Below are positions 44,295 to 52,186 of a stretch of DNA of 64,000 nt, piece after piece. A program made the translations under genes and the position numbers. The stretch's first letter is position 1, and the number at the start of each line of letters is the position of its first letter. The stretch is from Albidovulum sp039808285 (lineage in GTDB: Bacteria; Pseudomonadota; Alphaproteobacteria; Rhodobacterales; Rhodobacteraceae). The stretch covers positions 4,510 through 68,509 of the forward strand of contig JBDHSQ010000005.1 of assembly GCA_039808285.1 (NCBI GenBank), given 5' to 3'. The notes under the pieces were generated by a model. It saw only the letters and a program-made list of their open reading frames with translations. It did not search any database and had not been told where the DNA came from.

Positions 44295-44806
44295 CGAAAC
44301 CTCGCGTTGCCGGCGCGAGGGTCGCCGCGCGCGTCGCAAGCTAGTTAGGCGAAATGCCGGCCGCGCTCAATGGCTGCGGCTTCGGGAGCGCACGGATCGG
44401 CCACGAATGCGCAACGGCCGCCCGAAATCTCGGACGGCCGCCGGCACCTTGCCACCACGCTTGGTCTGCCACATCAATCGCCCGGGCCCCCCAGCCACCG
44501 GACTCCTCCGGACGGGCCCTCAATCGCCGAGGATCGGAGATTGGGGGCTGTCCAGAAACAAAATGACTTTCACGAGAAATACTATTCGTAGAAATCGTTA
44601 CAATCTTCACCACTTACACGTGTAGAGAACCATATTGCGCGGCGATTCTGGAACTTGTCTTTTTCGACAAGTCCCCTTTGCGGAAGTGTGAACGGATCGT
44701 TAAGCCGCACCCGGATTGTTGCCGATCCAGCATCGAACGCGCCGATGCCGCAGCGGGCAGCCCGCGGGCGGGATGGGAGGGCCAGCCTCGGAGGGCGGAA
44801 GACGAC
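44295..44806 (-). other. 512-base region without a recognisable gene
   Basis: No convincing coding sequence, RNA gene or known repeat is seen. About 44555-44700 is unusually AT-rich for this window. It contains a small hairpin with arms 44653-44659 and 44666-44672 and a T-rich loop. The space lies between the start of rnd and the 3-prime side of tRNA-Leu, so it should hold the promoter of the rnd-kdsD-lpt operon. Confidence 0.5.
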
Positions 44807-44840
44807 AAAGCCACGCAACCTGGCGGGGTTGCATGGCTTT
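44807..44840 (-). terminator. Terminator downstream of tRNA-Leu
   Basis: On the minus strand GCCATGCAACC pairs with GGTTGCGTGGC (one T-G pair) around CCGCCA, followed by TTTG. It lies 10 bases past the encoded CCA of the tRNA. Confidence 0.7.
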
Positions 44841-44850
44841 CATCATCGTC

Positions 44851-44935
44851 TGGTGCCCAGGAGAGGACTCGAACCTCCACGCCTTGCGGCACTGGTACCT
44901 GAAACCAGCGCGTCTACCAATTCCGCCACCTGGGC
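44851..44935 (-). tRNA. tRNA-Leu (anticodon CAG)
   Basis: Read on the minus strand, the acceptor arm GCCCAGG/CCTGGGC is complete and the CCA end is encoded. The D arm includes GGCGGAATTGGTAGACG. The anticodon stem-loop CTGGT-TTCAGGT-ACCAG gives anticodon CAG. A variable arm follows, as expected for leucine tRNAs, then GGTTCGAGTCC for the T arm. Confidence 0.95.
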
Positions 44936-45077
44936 AGGTGTCGTGACCGGCGATGTATAGCGGCCGCCAAAGCCTGTCAACGGGGCCGCACCGGAATCGC
45001 GCCCGCGCGCTTTCGCGCCTTGTTCGCGGCCACGCGGGGCGCTAATCAGGGCCAACGTCCTGCAAAGAGGCCTGCCC

Positions 45078-46067
45078 ATGTCCAAGCTCGTCACCATCTT
45101 CGGCGGTTCCGGGTTCCTTGGCCGGTATATCGCCCGGCGGCTCGCGAAAAAGGGCTGGCGCATCCGTGTCGCCGTCCGCCGCCCGAACGAGGCGCTGTTC
45201 CTCAAGCCCTATGGTGCGGTAGGCCAGGTGGAACCGGTGCTCTGCAACATCCGCGACGAGGCGTCGGTGCGCGCGGCGATGGCCGGCGCGGACGCGGTGG
45301 TGAACTGCGTCGGCACCTTCGACCGGCGCGGGCGCAACAATTTCGAGGCGGTCCAGGCCGACGGCGCGGCGCGCATCGCCTGGATCGCCGCCGAGAGCGG
45401 CGTGGCGCGGCTCGTCCATATCTCCGCGATCGGTGCGGATGCGGGTTCCGACAGCGCCTATGCCAGGACCAAGGCGGTTGGCGAGACCGGCGTCAGGGCC
45501 GCCTTCCGGTCGGCCGTGATCCTGCGCCCCTCGGTGATGTTCGGCTCCGACGACCGTTTCTTCAACCGCTTCGCCGGCATGGCCCGCCTCGGGCCGGTGC
45601 TTCCGGTGGTGGGTGCGGACACGAAATTCCAGCCGGTCTATGTCGACGACGTGGCCGAAGCCGCGGTCCGGGCGGTCGAGGGCGAGGCGGAGCCCGGCAC
45701 CTACGAACTGGGCGGCCCCGACGTCGCGACCTTCCGCGAGATCATCGCCGGAATGCTTCGGGTGATCGGCCGGCGCCGGCTTGTCGTCAACCTGCCGTTC
45801 TGGATGGCTCGGATCGTTGCGGGCCTGCTCGATTTCGGCTCGATGCTGACGGGCGGGCTGATCGCGAACCGGATCCTCACCCGCGACCAGGTCAGGATGC
45901 TGGCGCGCGACAACGTCGTTGCCCCCGGTGCCAGGGGTCTCGCCGAGCTTGGCGTCGTTCCGACGCCTGCACATGCGATTCTGCCCGACTACCTCTGGCG
46001 GTTCCGGCCATCGGGTCAGTATGACGCGATCAAGGCCTCGGCAAAGAACCTGCGCGGCCACGGCTGA
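45078..46067 (+). CDS. NAD(P)-binding protein, complex I NDUFA9-like
   Basis: A 329-residue atypical short-chain dehydrogenase-like protein. The Rossmann loop is VTIFGGSGFLGRYIARRL (residues 5-22). VVNCVGTFDRRGRNNFE and LVHISAIGADAGSDSAYARTK follow. The C-terminal part is longer than in simple NmrA-like proteins and matches the NDUFA9-type subunits seen in alphaproteobacteria. It may assist or stabilise respiratory complex I or have a sugar-nucleotide-type activity. Function is uncertain. Confidence 0.83.
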   Translation: MSKLVTIFGGSGFLGRYIARRLAKKGWRIRVAVRRPNEALFLKPYGAVGQVEPVLCNIRDEASVRAAMAGADAVVNCVGTFDRRGRNNFEAVQADGAARIAWIAAESGVARLVHISAIGADAGSDSAYARTKAVGETGVRAAFRSAVILRPSVMFGSDDRFFNRFAGMARLGPVLPVVGADTKFQPVYVDDVAEAAVRAVEGEAEPGTYELGGPDVATFREIIAGMLRVIGRRRLVVNLPFWMARIVAGLLDFGSMLTGGLIANRILTRDQVRMLARDNVVAPGARGLAELGVVPTPAHAILPDYLWRFRPSGQYDAIKASAKNLRGHG

Positions 46068-46116
46068 TCGCGGCTGGTCCACGGCCCTGCCCGTCGGGGC
46101 GCATTGTTTCTTTTTG

Positions 46117-46138
46117 AACCGATTCTGCGGAATCGTTT
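46117..46138. terminator. Terminator-like hairpin after the NDUFA9-like gene
   Basis: A 6-base stem CGATTC/GAATCG with a TGCG loop is flanked by near-complementary A and T residues and followed by GTTTG. It could act weakly in either direction. Confidence 0.4.
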
Positions 46139-46207
46139 GACCCACCCCGCCGTGCGCGAGACAGTGCGGCCGGGTACGGCGGTATGAGTTTTCGGGAAGG
46201 GTATTTG

Positions 46208-47188
46208 ATGACGGCTCGGCTTCTGCTCCACATCGGCTATCACAAGACCGCCACGTCCTGGATGCAGCAGCGGCTGTTCGTGCATGAGCACGGCTACCAT
46301 CAGATCGCGCGCCACCCCGAGGTCTGGAAGCACGTCGTCGCGCCGCATGGCCTTCTCTTCGACCCCGAGCCGATGCGCGCGCAGATCCGCGCGGGCTTCA
46401 GCGATCTTCCTGCGGGGATGGTGCCGGTGATTTCGTCCGAGATCCTCTCGGGCCATCCGTTCTTCGGCGGCATCGGAAGCGACGACTACGCGCGACGCCT
46501 GAAGGCGATCGCGCCCGACGCGAATGTCCTCATCTCGATCCGCTCGCAGATGCGCATCCTGACTTCCGTCTACATGCAATACCTCCTGCGCGGCGGCACG
46601 ATGGGGCCGCAAATGTTCTTCGCGGGCGACCCCGAGCTTGGGTTCTTCGGGTTCCGGCCGGAACATTTCGAATATCACCGGCTGATCGGGCTTTACCGGG
46701 ATCTGTTCGGCCCGGAGAACGTGCATGTGATCACCCAGGAAAGCCTCTCGGCCGACATGGACGGCGCGACCCGCCGGCTTGCGGCCTTTGCAGGGAACGC
46801 CGGCTTCGATGGCGTGCTGCAGACCCACCGGTCGGCCTATGCGCCGAGCTATCCGGAATATGCGGTGCCGGTTCTGCGCCGCATCAACAAGTTGCAGAAG
46901 AGCGTGCTGACCCCGGCCCCGACGATCAAGATCGGAACGACGCCCGACGGCTTCTACCGCGCCTTCGGCTATGTCCTGCGACGCCCGCCGTTTTCCTGGA
47001 TTATGGGCGGCTATCATCCGGTGTCCCTGCATGTCGAGAAGACGTTCCGGGGGCGCTTCGACGCCAGCAACCGCGAGCTTGCGAAGATCGCGGGCTATCT
47101 CGACCTTTCCGACTATTCCGGCGTGACGGCAATGACGAAGCCTGCCGCCTCGTCCTCGGCCAAGGCGCGCCTCGCCTCGGCGCGCTGA
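46208..47188 (+). CDS. Sulfotransferase-like protein
   Basis: A 326-residue protein. The N-terminal LLLHIGYHKTATSWMQQRLF is a clear 5-prime-phosphosulfate-binding loop of PAPS-dependent sulfotransferases. VLISIRSQMRILTSVYMQYL (about residues 99-118) gives the 3-prime-phosphate site. GGAAGGG lies seven bases before the ATG at 46208, preferred over an ATG eight codons earlier. The acceptor is unknown. It is about 8 kb from the NodH-like gene and not part of the same operon. Confidence 0.78.
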   Translation: MTARLLLHIGYHKTATSWMQQRLFVHEHGYHQIARHPEVWKHVVAPHGLLFDPEPMRAQIRAGFSDLPAGMVPVISSEILSGHPFFGGIGSDDYARRLKAIAPDANVLISIRSQMRILTSVYMQYLLRGGTMGPQMFFAGDPELGFFGFRPEHFEYHRLIGLYRDLFGPENVHVITQESLSADMDGATRRLAAFAGNAGFDGVLQTHRSAYAPSYPEYAVPVLRRINKLQKSVLTPAPTIKIGTTPDGFYRAFGYVLRRPPFSWIMGGYHPVSLHVEKTFRGRFDASNRELAKIAGYLDLSDYSGVTAMTKPAASSSAKARLASAR

Positions 47189-47264
47189 GGTCACGCGGCT
47201 TGTGCCTTCCGGGGTGCGCGCATAATGCTGCGCGCGCCGGAACGTGGAAGGGAAGGGCCGCTGA

Positions 47265-48065
47265 ATGAACGAGACGCTGACGGCCCTGCTTCTGGGGCTG
47301 CTTGAGGGGCTGACCGAGTTCATCCCGGTTTCGTCCACGGGGCATCTGTTGCTTGCGGGGCATTTCCTCGGGTTCCGGAGCGCGGGCAGAACCTTCGAAG
47401 TGGTGATCCAGCTTGGCGCCGTGCTGGCGATCCTTGGCGTCTATGCCGCGAAGATCTCGCGCACCGTCAGGGGCCTGCCCTCGGACCCCGGGGCGCGGCG
47501 CTTTGCCGGATCGGTGCTGCTGGCCTTCCTGCCGGCGATGGTCGTGGGAGTTCTTGCCCATGACGTCATCAAGACCGTGCTGTTCGAAAGCCCGCGGCTG
47601 ATCGCCACGATGCTGATCCTTGGCGGCGTCGTGCTTCTGGTCGTGGACCGCCTGCCGCTGACCCCGCGCCACCACGATGCCGAACGGTTTCCGCTCTGGA
47701 TGGCGTTCGGCATCGGCGTCGTTCAGTGCCTCGCCATGATCCCCGGTGTGTCGCGGTCGGGCGCGACGATCGTGGGCGCACTGGCCTTCGGTGCCGACAA
47801 GCGGGCGGCGGCGGAGTTTTCCTTCTTCCTGTCGATGCCGACGATGGCGGCAGCCTTCGCCTACGACCTGTTCAGGAACCGCAGCGTTCTGGACCTGAGC
47901 GCGCTTGGCCAGATCGCCATCGGTTTCGCGGCCGCCTTCGTGGCGGCCATCGTCGTGGTCAACTGGCTTCTCGGCTATGTCAGCCGGCACGGCTATGCGC
48001 TGTTCGGCTGGTGGCGAATCGCCGTCGGCGCGGCGGTTCTGGCGGCCTTGAGCCTGGGTTCCTAA
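47265..48065 (+). CDS. uppP: Undecaprenyl-diphosphatase
   Basis: A 266-residue integral membrane enzyme that dephosphorylates undecaprenyl pyrophosphate so the lipid carrier can be reused in wall and polysaccharide synthesis. The motifs are GLTEFIPVSSTGHLLL near the N-terminus and IPGVSRSGATIVGAL in the middle. Helices alternate through the C-terminus. It confers basal bacitracin resistance in other bacteria. Confidence 0.95.
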   Translation: MNETLTALLLGLLEGLTEFIPVSSTGHLLLAGHFLGFRSAGRTFEVVIQLGAVLAILGVYAAKISRTVRGLPSDPGARRFAGSVLLAFLPAMVVGVLAHDVIKTVLFESPRLIATMLILGGVVLLVVDRLPLTPRHHDAERFPLWMAFGIGVVQCLAMIPGVSRSGATIVGALAFGADKRAAAEFSFFLSMPTMAAAFAYDLFRNRSVLDLSALGQIAIGFAAAFVAAIVVVNWLLGYVSRHGYALFGWWRIAVGAAVLAALSLGS

Positions 48066-48085
48066 ACGTTAGGTAAGCATCTGAT

Positions 48086-48148
48086 ACCTATTATTTCGAC
48101 AAATCCGTGCACTCTGGGCGACGGAGGCGGAAAATCGTTATAATAGGT
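48086..48148 (+). promoter_or_regulatory. Upstream region of gltD with TATAAT and a wide dyad
   Basis: ACCTATTAT (48086-48094) and ATAATAGGT (48140-48148) form a perfect 9-base dyad separated by 45 bases. The right arm overlaps a perfect TATAAT (48139-48144), about 75 bases before the gltD start. No good -35 hexamer is seen, which would fit activator-dependent transcription. The region is AT-rich against a GC-rich background. Confidence 0.5.
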
Positions 48149-48223
48149 CATGAACTCTGACTTTTATTTCTGCCGGGGCGGGAGTAGCAATGCTCACCCT
48201 GATTTCCGGCGGAAAGACCAGTC

Positions 48224-49660
48224 ATGGCCCAGCAGCGGATGCTCCAGTTCGTCACCGTTTCCCGCGAGATGCCGGAGAAGCGTGCGGCCAGTGTCCGCGC
48301 CCAGGATTTCGGCGAGATTTACCGCGAGTTCGCCGCCGCCAAGGCCGCCGAGCAGGCGGCGCGGTGCAGCCAGTGCGGCGTGCCCTATTGCCAGAGCCAC
48401 TGCCCGCTGCACAACAACATCCCCGACTGGCTGCGGATGACCGCCGAGGGCCGGCTTCAGGAAGCCTACGACCTTGCCCAGGCGACCAACACCTTCCCCG
48501 AGATCTGCGGCCGGATCTGCCCGCAGGACCGGCTCTGCGAAGGCAACTGCGTGATCGAGCAGGCCGGCCACGGCACCGTGACCATCGGCGCGATCGAGAA
48601 ATACATCACCGACACCGCCTGGGACATGGGCTGGGTGAGGCCGATCAGGCCGGCGCAGGAACGCGCCGAAAGCGTCGGCATCATCGGCGCGGGTCCGGGC
48701 GGGCTCGCGGCCGCCGACGCGCTGCGCCGTGCGGGGATCCAGGTCACGGTCTACGACCGCCACGACCGCGCCGGCGGGCTGATGACCTACGGCATTCCGG
48801 GCTTCAAGCTGGAAAAGGACGTGATCGGGCAACGCATCGCCCAGCTCGAACAGGCGGGCGTTCAGTTCGTGCAGAACTGCAACGTCGGCGAAGACCTGTC
48901 CTTCGACGCGATCCGGGGCAGGCATGACGCGGTGGTCATCGCCACCGGCGTCTACAAGAGCCGCGAACTTGACGGAGACCACGCCAGCGCCGGCGGAATC
49001 GTGCGGGCGATCGACTACCTGACCGCGTCGAACCGCAAGGGCTTTGGCGACGAGGTGCCGGAGTTCGACTCGGGCGAGCTGAATGCCGAGGGCAAGCGGG
49101 TGGTGGTGATCGGCGGCGGCGACACGGCGATGGACTGCGTGCGCACGGCGATCCGGCAGGGGGCGCTGTCGGTGAAATGCCTCTACCGGCGCGACCGCGC
49201 GAACATGCCGGGCAGCCAGCGCGAGGTGGCGAACGCCGAGGAGGAGGGTGTCGATTTCGTCTGGCTGACCCAGCCGCGGGGCTTCACCGTCGGCGAGGCG
49301 GTCGAAGGCGTGATCGTCCAGCAGATGCGCCTTGGCCCGCCCGACGTGACCGGCCGCCAGGCGCCCGAGGTGATCGAGGGCGCGGATTATGTCGAGGAGG
49401 CGGACCTGGTCATCAAGGCGCTGGGGTTCGAGCCGGAGAACCTGCCGGCGCTCTGGGGCGTCGAGGGGCTCCAGGTCACGCGCTGGGGCACGGTGAAGGC
49501 CGATTTCCGCAGCCATGCGACGAGCCTGCCGGGCGTCTTTGCCGTGGGAGACATCGTGCGCGGCGCGAGCCTCGTCGTCTGGGCGATCCGCGACGGGCGG
49601 GAGGCGGCGGAAAACGTGCTGTCCTACCTTGCCGGCGCACAGGCCGTGGCGGCGGAGTGA
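48224..49660 (+). CDS. gltD: Glutamate synthase small (beta) subunit
   Basis: A 478-residue NADPH-dependent flavoprotein that supplies electrons to GltB in ammonia assimilation. The N-terminal cysteine-rich region RCSQCGVPYCQSHCPLHN and CGRICPQDRLCEGNC binds iron-sulfur clusters. GIIGAGPGGLAAADALRRAG binds FAD, and VVIGGGDTAMDCVRTAIR binds NADPH. It lies first, with gltB about 2.5 kb downstream on the same strand. Confidence 0.95.
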   Translation: MAQQRMLQFVTVSREMPEKRAASVRAQDFGEIYREFAAAKAAEQAARCSQCGVPYCQSHCPLHNNIPDWLRMTAEGRLQEAYDLAQATNTFPEICGRICPQDRLCEGNCVIEQAGHGTVTIGAIEKYITDTAWDMGWVRPIRPAQERAESVGIIGAGPGGLAAADALRRAGIQVTVYDRHDRAGGLMTYGIPGFKLEKDVIGQRIAQLEQAGVQFVQNCNVGEDLSFDAIRGRHDAVVIATGVYKSRELDGDHASAGGIVRAIDYLTASNRKGFGDEVPEFDSGELNAEGKRVVVIGGGDTAMDCVRTAIRQGALSVKCLYRRDRANMPGSQREVANAEEEGVDFVWLTQPRGFTVGEAVEGVIVQQMRLGPPDVTGRQAPEVIEGADYVEEADLVIKALGFEPENLPALWGVEGLQVTRWGTVKADFRSHATSLPGVFAVGDIVRGASLVVWAIRDGREAAENVLSYLAGAQAVAAE

Positions 49661-49801
49661 GGGGCCGCGGCCCGGTTCCGGGGCGTCGGGCCGGCGACGG
49701 GTTCCTGTCGGGTTCGCGTCGGTTTTCCGTCCCGACAGAGCGTGCGCCGCAATGATGAATGGGTCAGGGCGGCTGACCCGGAGGATGAAGGAAACCTGAC
49801 C

Positions 49802-50497
49802 GTGGCGAACGCAGCAAGGATCGTGTTGACAGGGGTGCTGGCGGTGCTTCCCGCCCTGCCCGCCCTCGCCGGCGGCAGGTTCGCCGCACCGCAGGGCTGC
49901 GAGGTCTTCGCCACGGTGCAGATGCGCTCCTGCCAGGTCTCGCAGCACTACCGCTGCCAGGGCGGCGCGGCCGGCGACCAGTGGGCGGTCTACATGGACG
50001 GCAACGGTCCCTACTACCTCAGCAAGATCGACGGCGAGACCCGCTGGCTGCACAGCTACGACCTCGCCACCGGCGAGGAGGACCGGCTGGCGGAGGAGAC
50101 CGACCCGGCCTCGTTCACCACGCTGATCACCACCGGGCGCGACGACTATGACTTCACCACCGAAAGCGCCTCCGGCGAGGTCCGCCGCTATACCGGCTAC
50201 GACGAGCTGACCGGCGAGAGCGTGACGATCGACGGGGTGAGGCTGGAGCGCACGCGCTTCGACCTGACCGCCCGGGATGCCGGCGGGCAGATGATCTGGC
50301 ACCGCAAGGGACGGCAGCTCATCCACCGCGGCTGGCGGCTCTTCTGGGCCGACACCGAGGAATTCGAGAACGCCTTCGGCGACCGGGAAAGCCTCGTCGA
50401 CACGCCGGTGCAGTTCGCGCTTCCGGGCGCGAAGGGGTTCCTGTCGACCGACCCGATCTACGACTGCGAGGAACTGATGACGGAGCTTCGGCCATGA
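49802..50497 (+). CDS. Secreted protein of unknown function
   Basis: A 231-residue protein starting at a GTG behind AAGGAAA. The signal peptide ANAARIVLTGVLAVLPALPALA precedes a mature part with three cysteines near the start (CEVF, SCQVSQHYRCQGG). The body reads as beta-strands (YYLSKIDGETRWLHSYDL, SVTIDGVRLERTRFDLTA). I recognise no family. It lies between the glutamate synthase genes and starts a group of short genes with overlapping ends, so it is probably cotranscribed with the GFA genes. Confidence 0.72.
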   Translation: MANAARIVLTGVLAVLPALPALAGGRFAAPQGCEVFATVQMRSCQVSQHYRCQGGAAGDQWAVYMDGNGPYYLSKIDGETRWLHSYDLATGEEDRLAEETDPASFTTLITTGRDDYDFTTESASGEVRRYTGYDELTGESVTIDGVRLERTRFDLTARDAGGQMIWHRKGRQLIHRGWRLFWADTEEFENAFGDRESLVDTPVQFALPGAKGFLSTDPIYDCEELMTELRP

Positions 50498-50919
50498 TCG
50501 AGGGACATTGCCTGTGCGGCGCGGTACGCGTCAGGATCGGGGACCATGATCCCCGCGTCGGCGCCTGCCACTGCCGGATGTGCCAGCGCTGGTCGGGCGG
50601 GCTGTTCCTGTGCTTCTCGGCGAAGGCGGGGGAGGTCGCGGTCGAGGGCCCGGTGGTGCGCCACCAGTCCTCGCCCTTCGCCGAGCGCGCCTTCTGCGGC
50701 ACCTGCGGCTCGCACCTGTGGATGCGGGACACCAAGGCGGCCGATGCCGACTACGACCTGATGCCGGGCCTTTTCGACGAAGCCCGCGACTGGCCGCTGA
50801 GGAGCGAGATCTACACCGACCGCGCGCTGGCCTGCGTTCGGCTGGAAGGGGACCACCGCCGCGCGACCCGTGCCGAGTGGGAGGCGCGCAACGAGCATCT
50901 GGAAGGAGACATGGGGTGA
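50494..50919 (+). CDS. GFA-family protein (glutathione-dependent formaldehyde-activating type), copy 1
   Basis: A 141-residue zinc-binding protein of the Gfa/CENP-V fold. The zinc ligands are visible: Cys6 and Cys8 (GHCLCG), Cys25, Cys27 and Cys30 (CHCRMC), and Cys68 and Cys71 (CGTCGSH). The family was named for catalysing glutathione addition to formaldehyde, though many members have other or unknown roles. It overlaps the previous and next genes by four bases. The C-terminus keeps the typical SEIYTDRALACVRLEGDHRRATR segment. Confidence 0.87.
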   Translation: MIEGHCLCGAVRVRIGDHDPRVGACHCRMCQRWSGGLFLCFSAKAGEVAVEGPVVRHQSSPFAERAFCGTCGSHLWMRDTKAADADYDLMPGLFDEARDWPLRSEIYTDRALACVRLEGDHRRATRAEWEARNEHLEGDMG

Positions 50920-51272
50920 TCCCGGGGCATTGCCTTTGCGGCGCCGTCACGATCGCCATCTCCGGCCTGGACGACCCGCGCGTCGGCGTCTGCCACTGCC
51001 GGATGTGCCGGCGCTGGTCGGGCGGCGTCAACATGGGCTTCGGCGCCGAGGCGCGGGCGGTGACGGTGACGGGCAGGGTCAGCCGCTACCGGTCGTCCTC
51101 CTTCGCGGAACGGGCGCTCGGCCCCGTCTGCGGCTCGCACCTGTGGTACCGGGATGCCAGCAGCCTCTCGAAAGCCCACGACGCCAAATTCGGCGACCCG
51201 CGGTTCTTCATGGCGGGCACGCCTGCAACAAAGCTCATCGAGACCTTCGCGGCGAAGCCGGACGAGGAGTAG
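50916..51272 (+). CDS. GFA-family protein, copy 2, with a lost zinc cysteine
   Basis: A 118-residue paralog of the preceding gene, starting at a GTG within a GTGA overlap. It shares GHCLCGAV, DPRVG-CHCRMC-RWSGG, SSFAERA and CGSHLW with copy 1. The second CxxC is broken: Cys68 of copy 1 is Gly69 here (RALGPVCGSH). The C-terminal 35 residues also differ and the usual family end is missing. It may have a changed or lost zinc site. Tandem duplication followed by divergence is the simplest reading. Confidence 0.8.
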   Translation: MIPGHCLCGAVTIAISGLDDPRVGVCHCRMCRRWSGGVNMGFGAEARAVTVTGRVSRYRSSSFAERALGPVCGSHLWYRDASSLSKAHDAKFGDPRFFMAGTPATKLIETFAAKPDEE

Positions 51273-51344
51273 CATCATGACCGAGCGCCGGCGCCTGCCG
51301 CTGCCGATGTGCCGGCCCGTATTCCCGTCGGGGCCGTCTAGCCG

Positions 51345-52157
51345 ATGACCGCCCCCGCACCGCACCGGCCTGTCACGACACCGAAGGCAATCCGCGTGGA
51401 TCCCGCCCTTGTCGTTCTGCGCGCACAGTGGCGCGGGGTCGAGCAGCCGGGTCCGCCGGTGATCGTGTTCGGGAGCGGCAGCGATGAGGTGCGGGCGGGG
51501 CGGCGGCATGAATTCCTCGGCACGATGACCGCGCTCGGCCGGGCCTGGCTGTTCGTGGTCGACCGGGAGCGCAGCTTCCATGCCCAGCCCGGCATGGCCG
51601 ACCGCATCGCCGCCCTTGCCCTGGACGAGATGCAGCGGACCGGCAGCGCCTTCGTCGATACGCTCGGCCAGTCGATGGGCAGCTTCGGCGCGGTGGGATT
51701 TGCCACGCGCCTGCCGGTGCGGGTGGCGCTCGCCTTTGGCCCACGCTATTCGCCCGATTCCCGCATCGTGCCCGACCCGCGCTTCGATCACATCTTGCCG
51801 CGCTTTCACGGGCGCTTTCCCTTCCCGACGCTGGACGCGGGGCTGCGCGCGGCCGGGCAGGCCATCGTGCTTTACGGCGACCGCGGCCCCGACCTCGCCC
51901 ATCACGTGCGGCTGAGCGTGCCGCCCGGCGCGATCCACCGCATCCTGCGCGGGGTCGGCCACGACCTGCCCCATGTCCTGCGCACACGGGGCCAGCTTTT
52001 CGCCCTGATCCAGACCGCCCTGTCGGCGGATCGCGCCGCGCTCGACGCGGTTCTGGAAGAGATCGGCTTCCGCGACCCCGGCCGCCTGCGCCTGCGCGAA
52101 CGGCTGCGGCTCGCCGCCCGCCCGCTGGCCCGCGTCGCGCGGCGGCTTCTCAAGTAA
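51345..52157 (+). CDS. Alpha/beta-hydrolase-like protein of unknown substrate
   Basis: A 270-residue protein with a hydrolase-like order of residues. A strand VIVFGSGSDEVRAG comes first, then the nucleophile elbow LGQSMGSFGAVG (Ser near 110), an Asp in VLYGDRGPDLAH, and a His in GVGHDLPHVLRT. A basic Arg/Leu-rich C-terminus follows (RLRLRERLRLAARPLARVARRLLK). This suggests a serine hydrolase or acyltransferase, but overall similarity to a named family is not evident to me. It lies 29 bases before gltB and may be cotranscribed with it. Confidence 0.65.
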   Translation: MTAPAPHRPVTTPKAIRVDPALVVLRAQWRGVEQPGPPVIVFGSGSDEVRAGRRHEFLGTMTALGRAWLFVVDRERSFHAQPGMADRIAALALDEMQRTGSAFVDTLGQSMGSFGAVGFATRLPVRVALAFGPRYSPDSRIVPDPRFDHILPRFHGRFPFPTLDAGLRAAGQAIVLYGDRGPDLAHHVRLSVPPGAIHRILRGVGHDLPHVLRTRGQLFALIQTALSADRAALDAVLEEIGFRDPGRLRLRERLRLAARPLARVARRLLK

Positions 52158-52186
52158 CTGTCCGCCCTGACCGAAAGGACCGCGCC

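Noticed and set aside
44341..44625. Short open frames of about 70-110 codons in the space after rnd
   Set aside because: They lack ribosome binding sites and recognisable sequence, overlap one another in several frames, and cross the AT-rich island.
44807..44935. tRNA-Leu as an occupied attachment site of a genomic island
   Set aside because: No integrase gene, phage gene or repeated tRNA end is visible on either side within the window, and the neighbours are core genes.
51139..51272. Frameshift as the explanation for the unusual end of the second GFA protein
   Set aside because: Neither alternative frame of this stretch restores the family C-terminus seen in copy 1, so divergence is the better reading.
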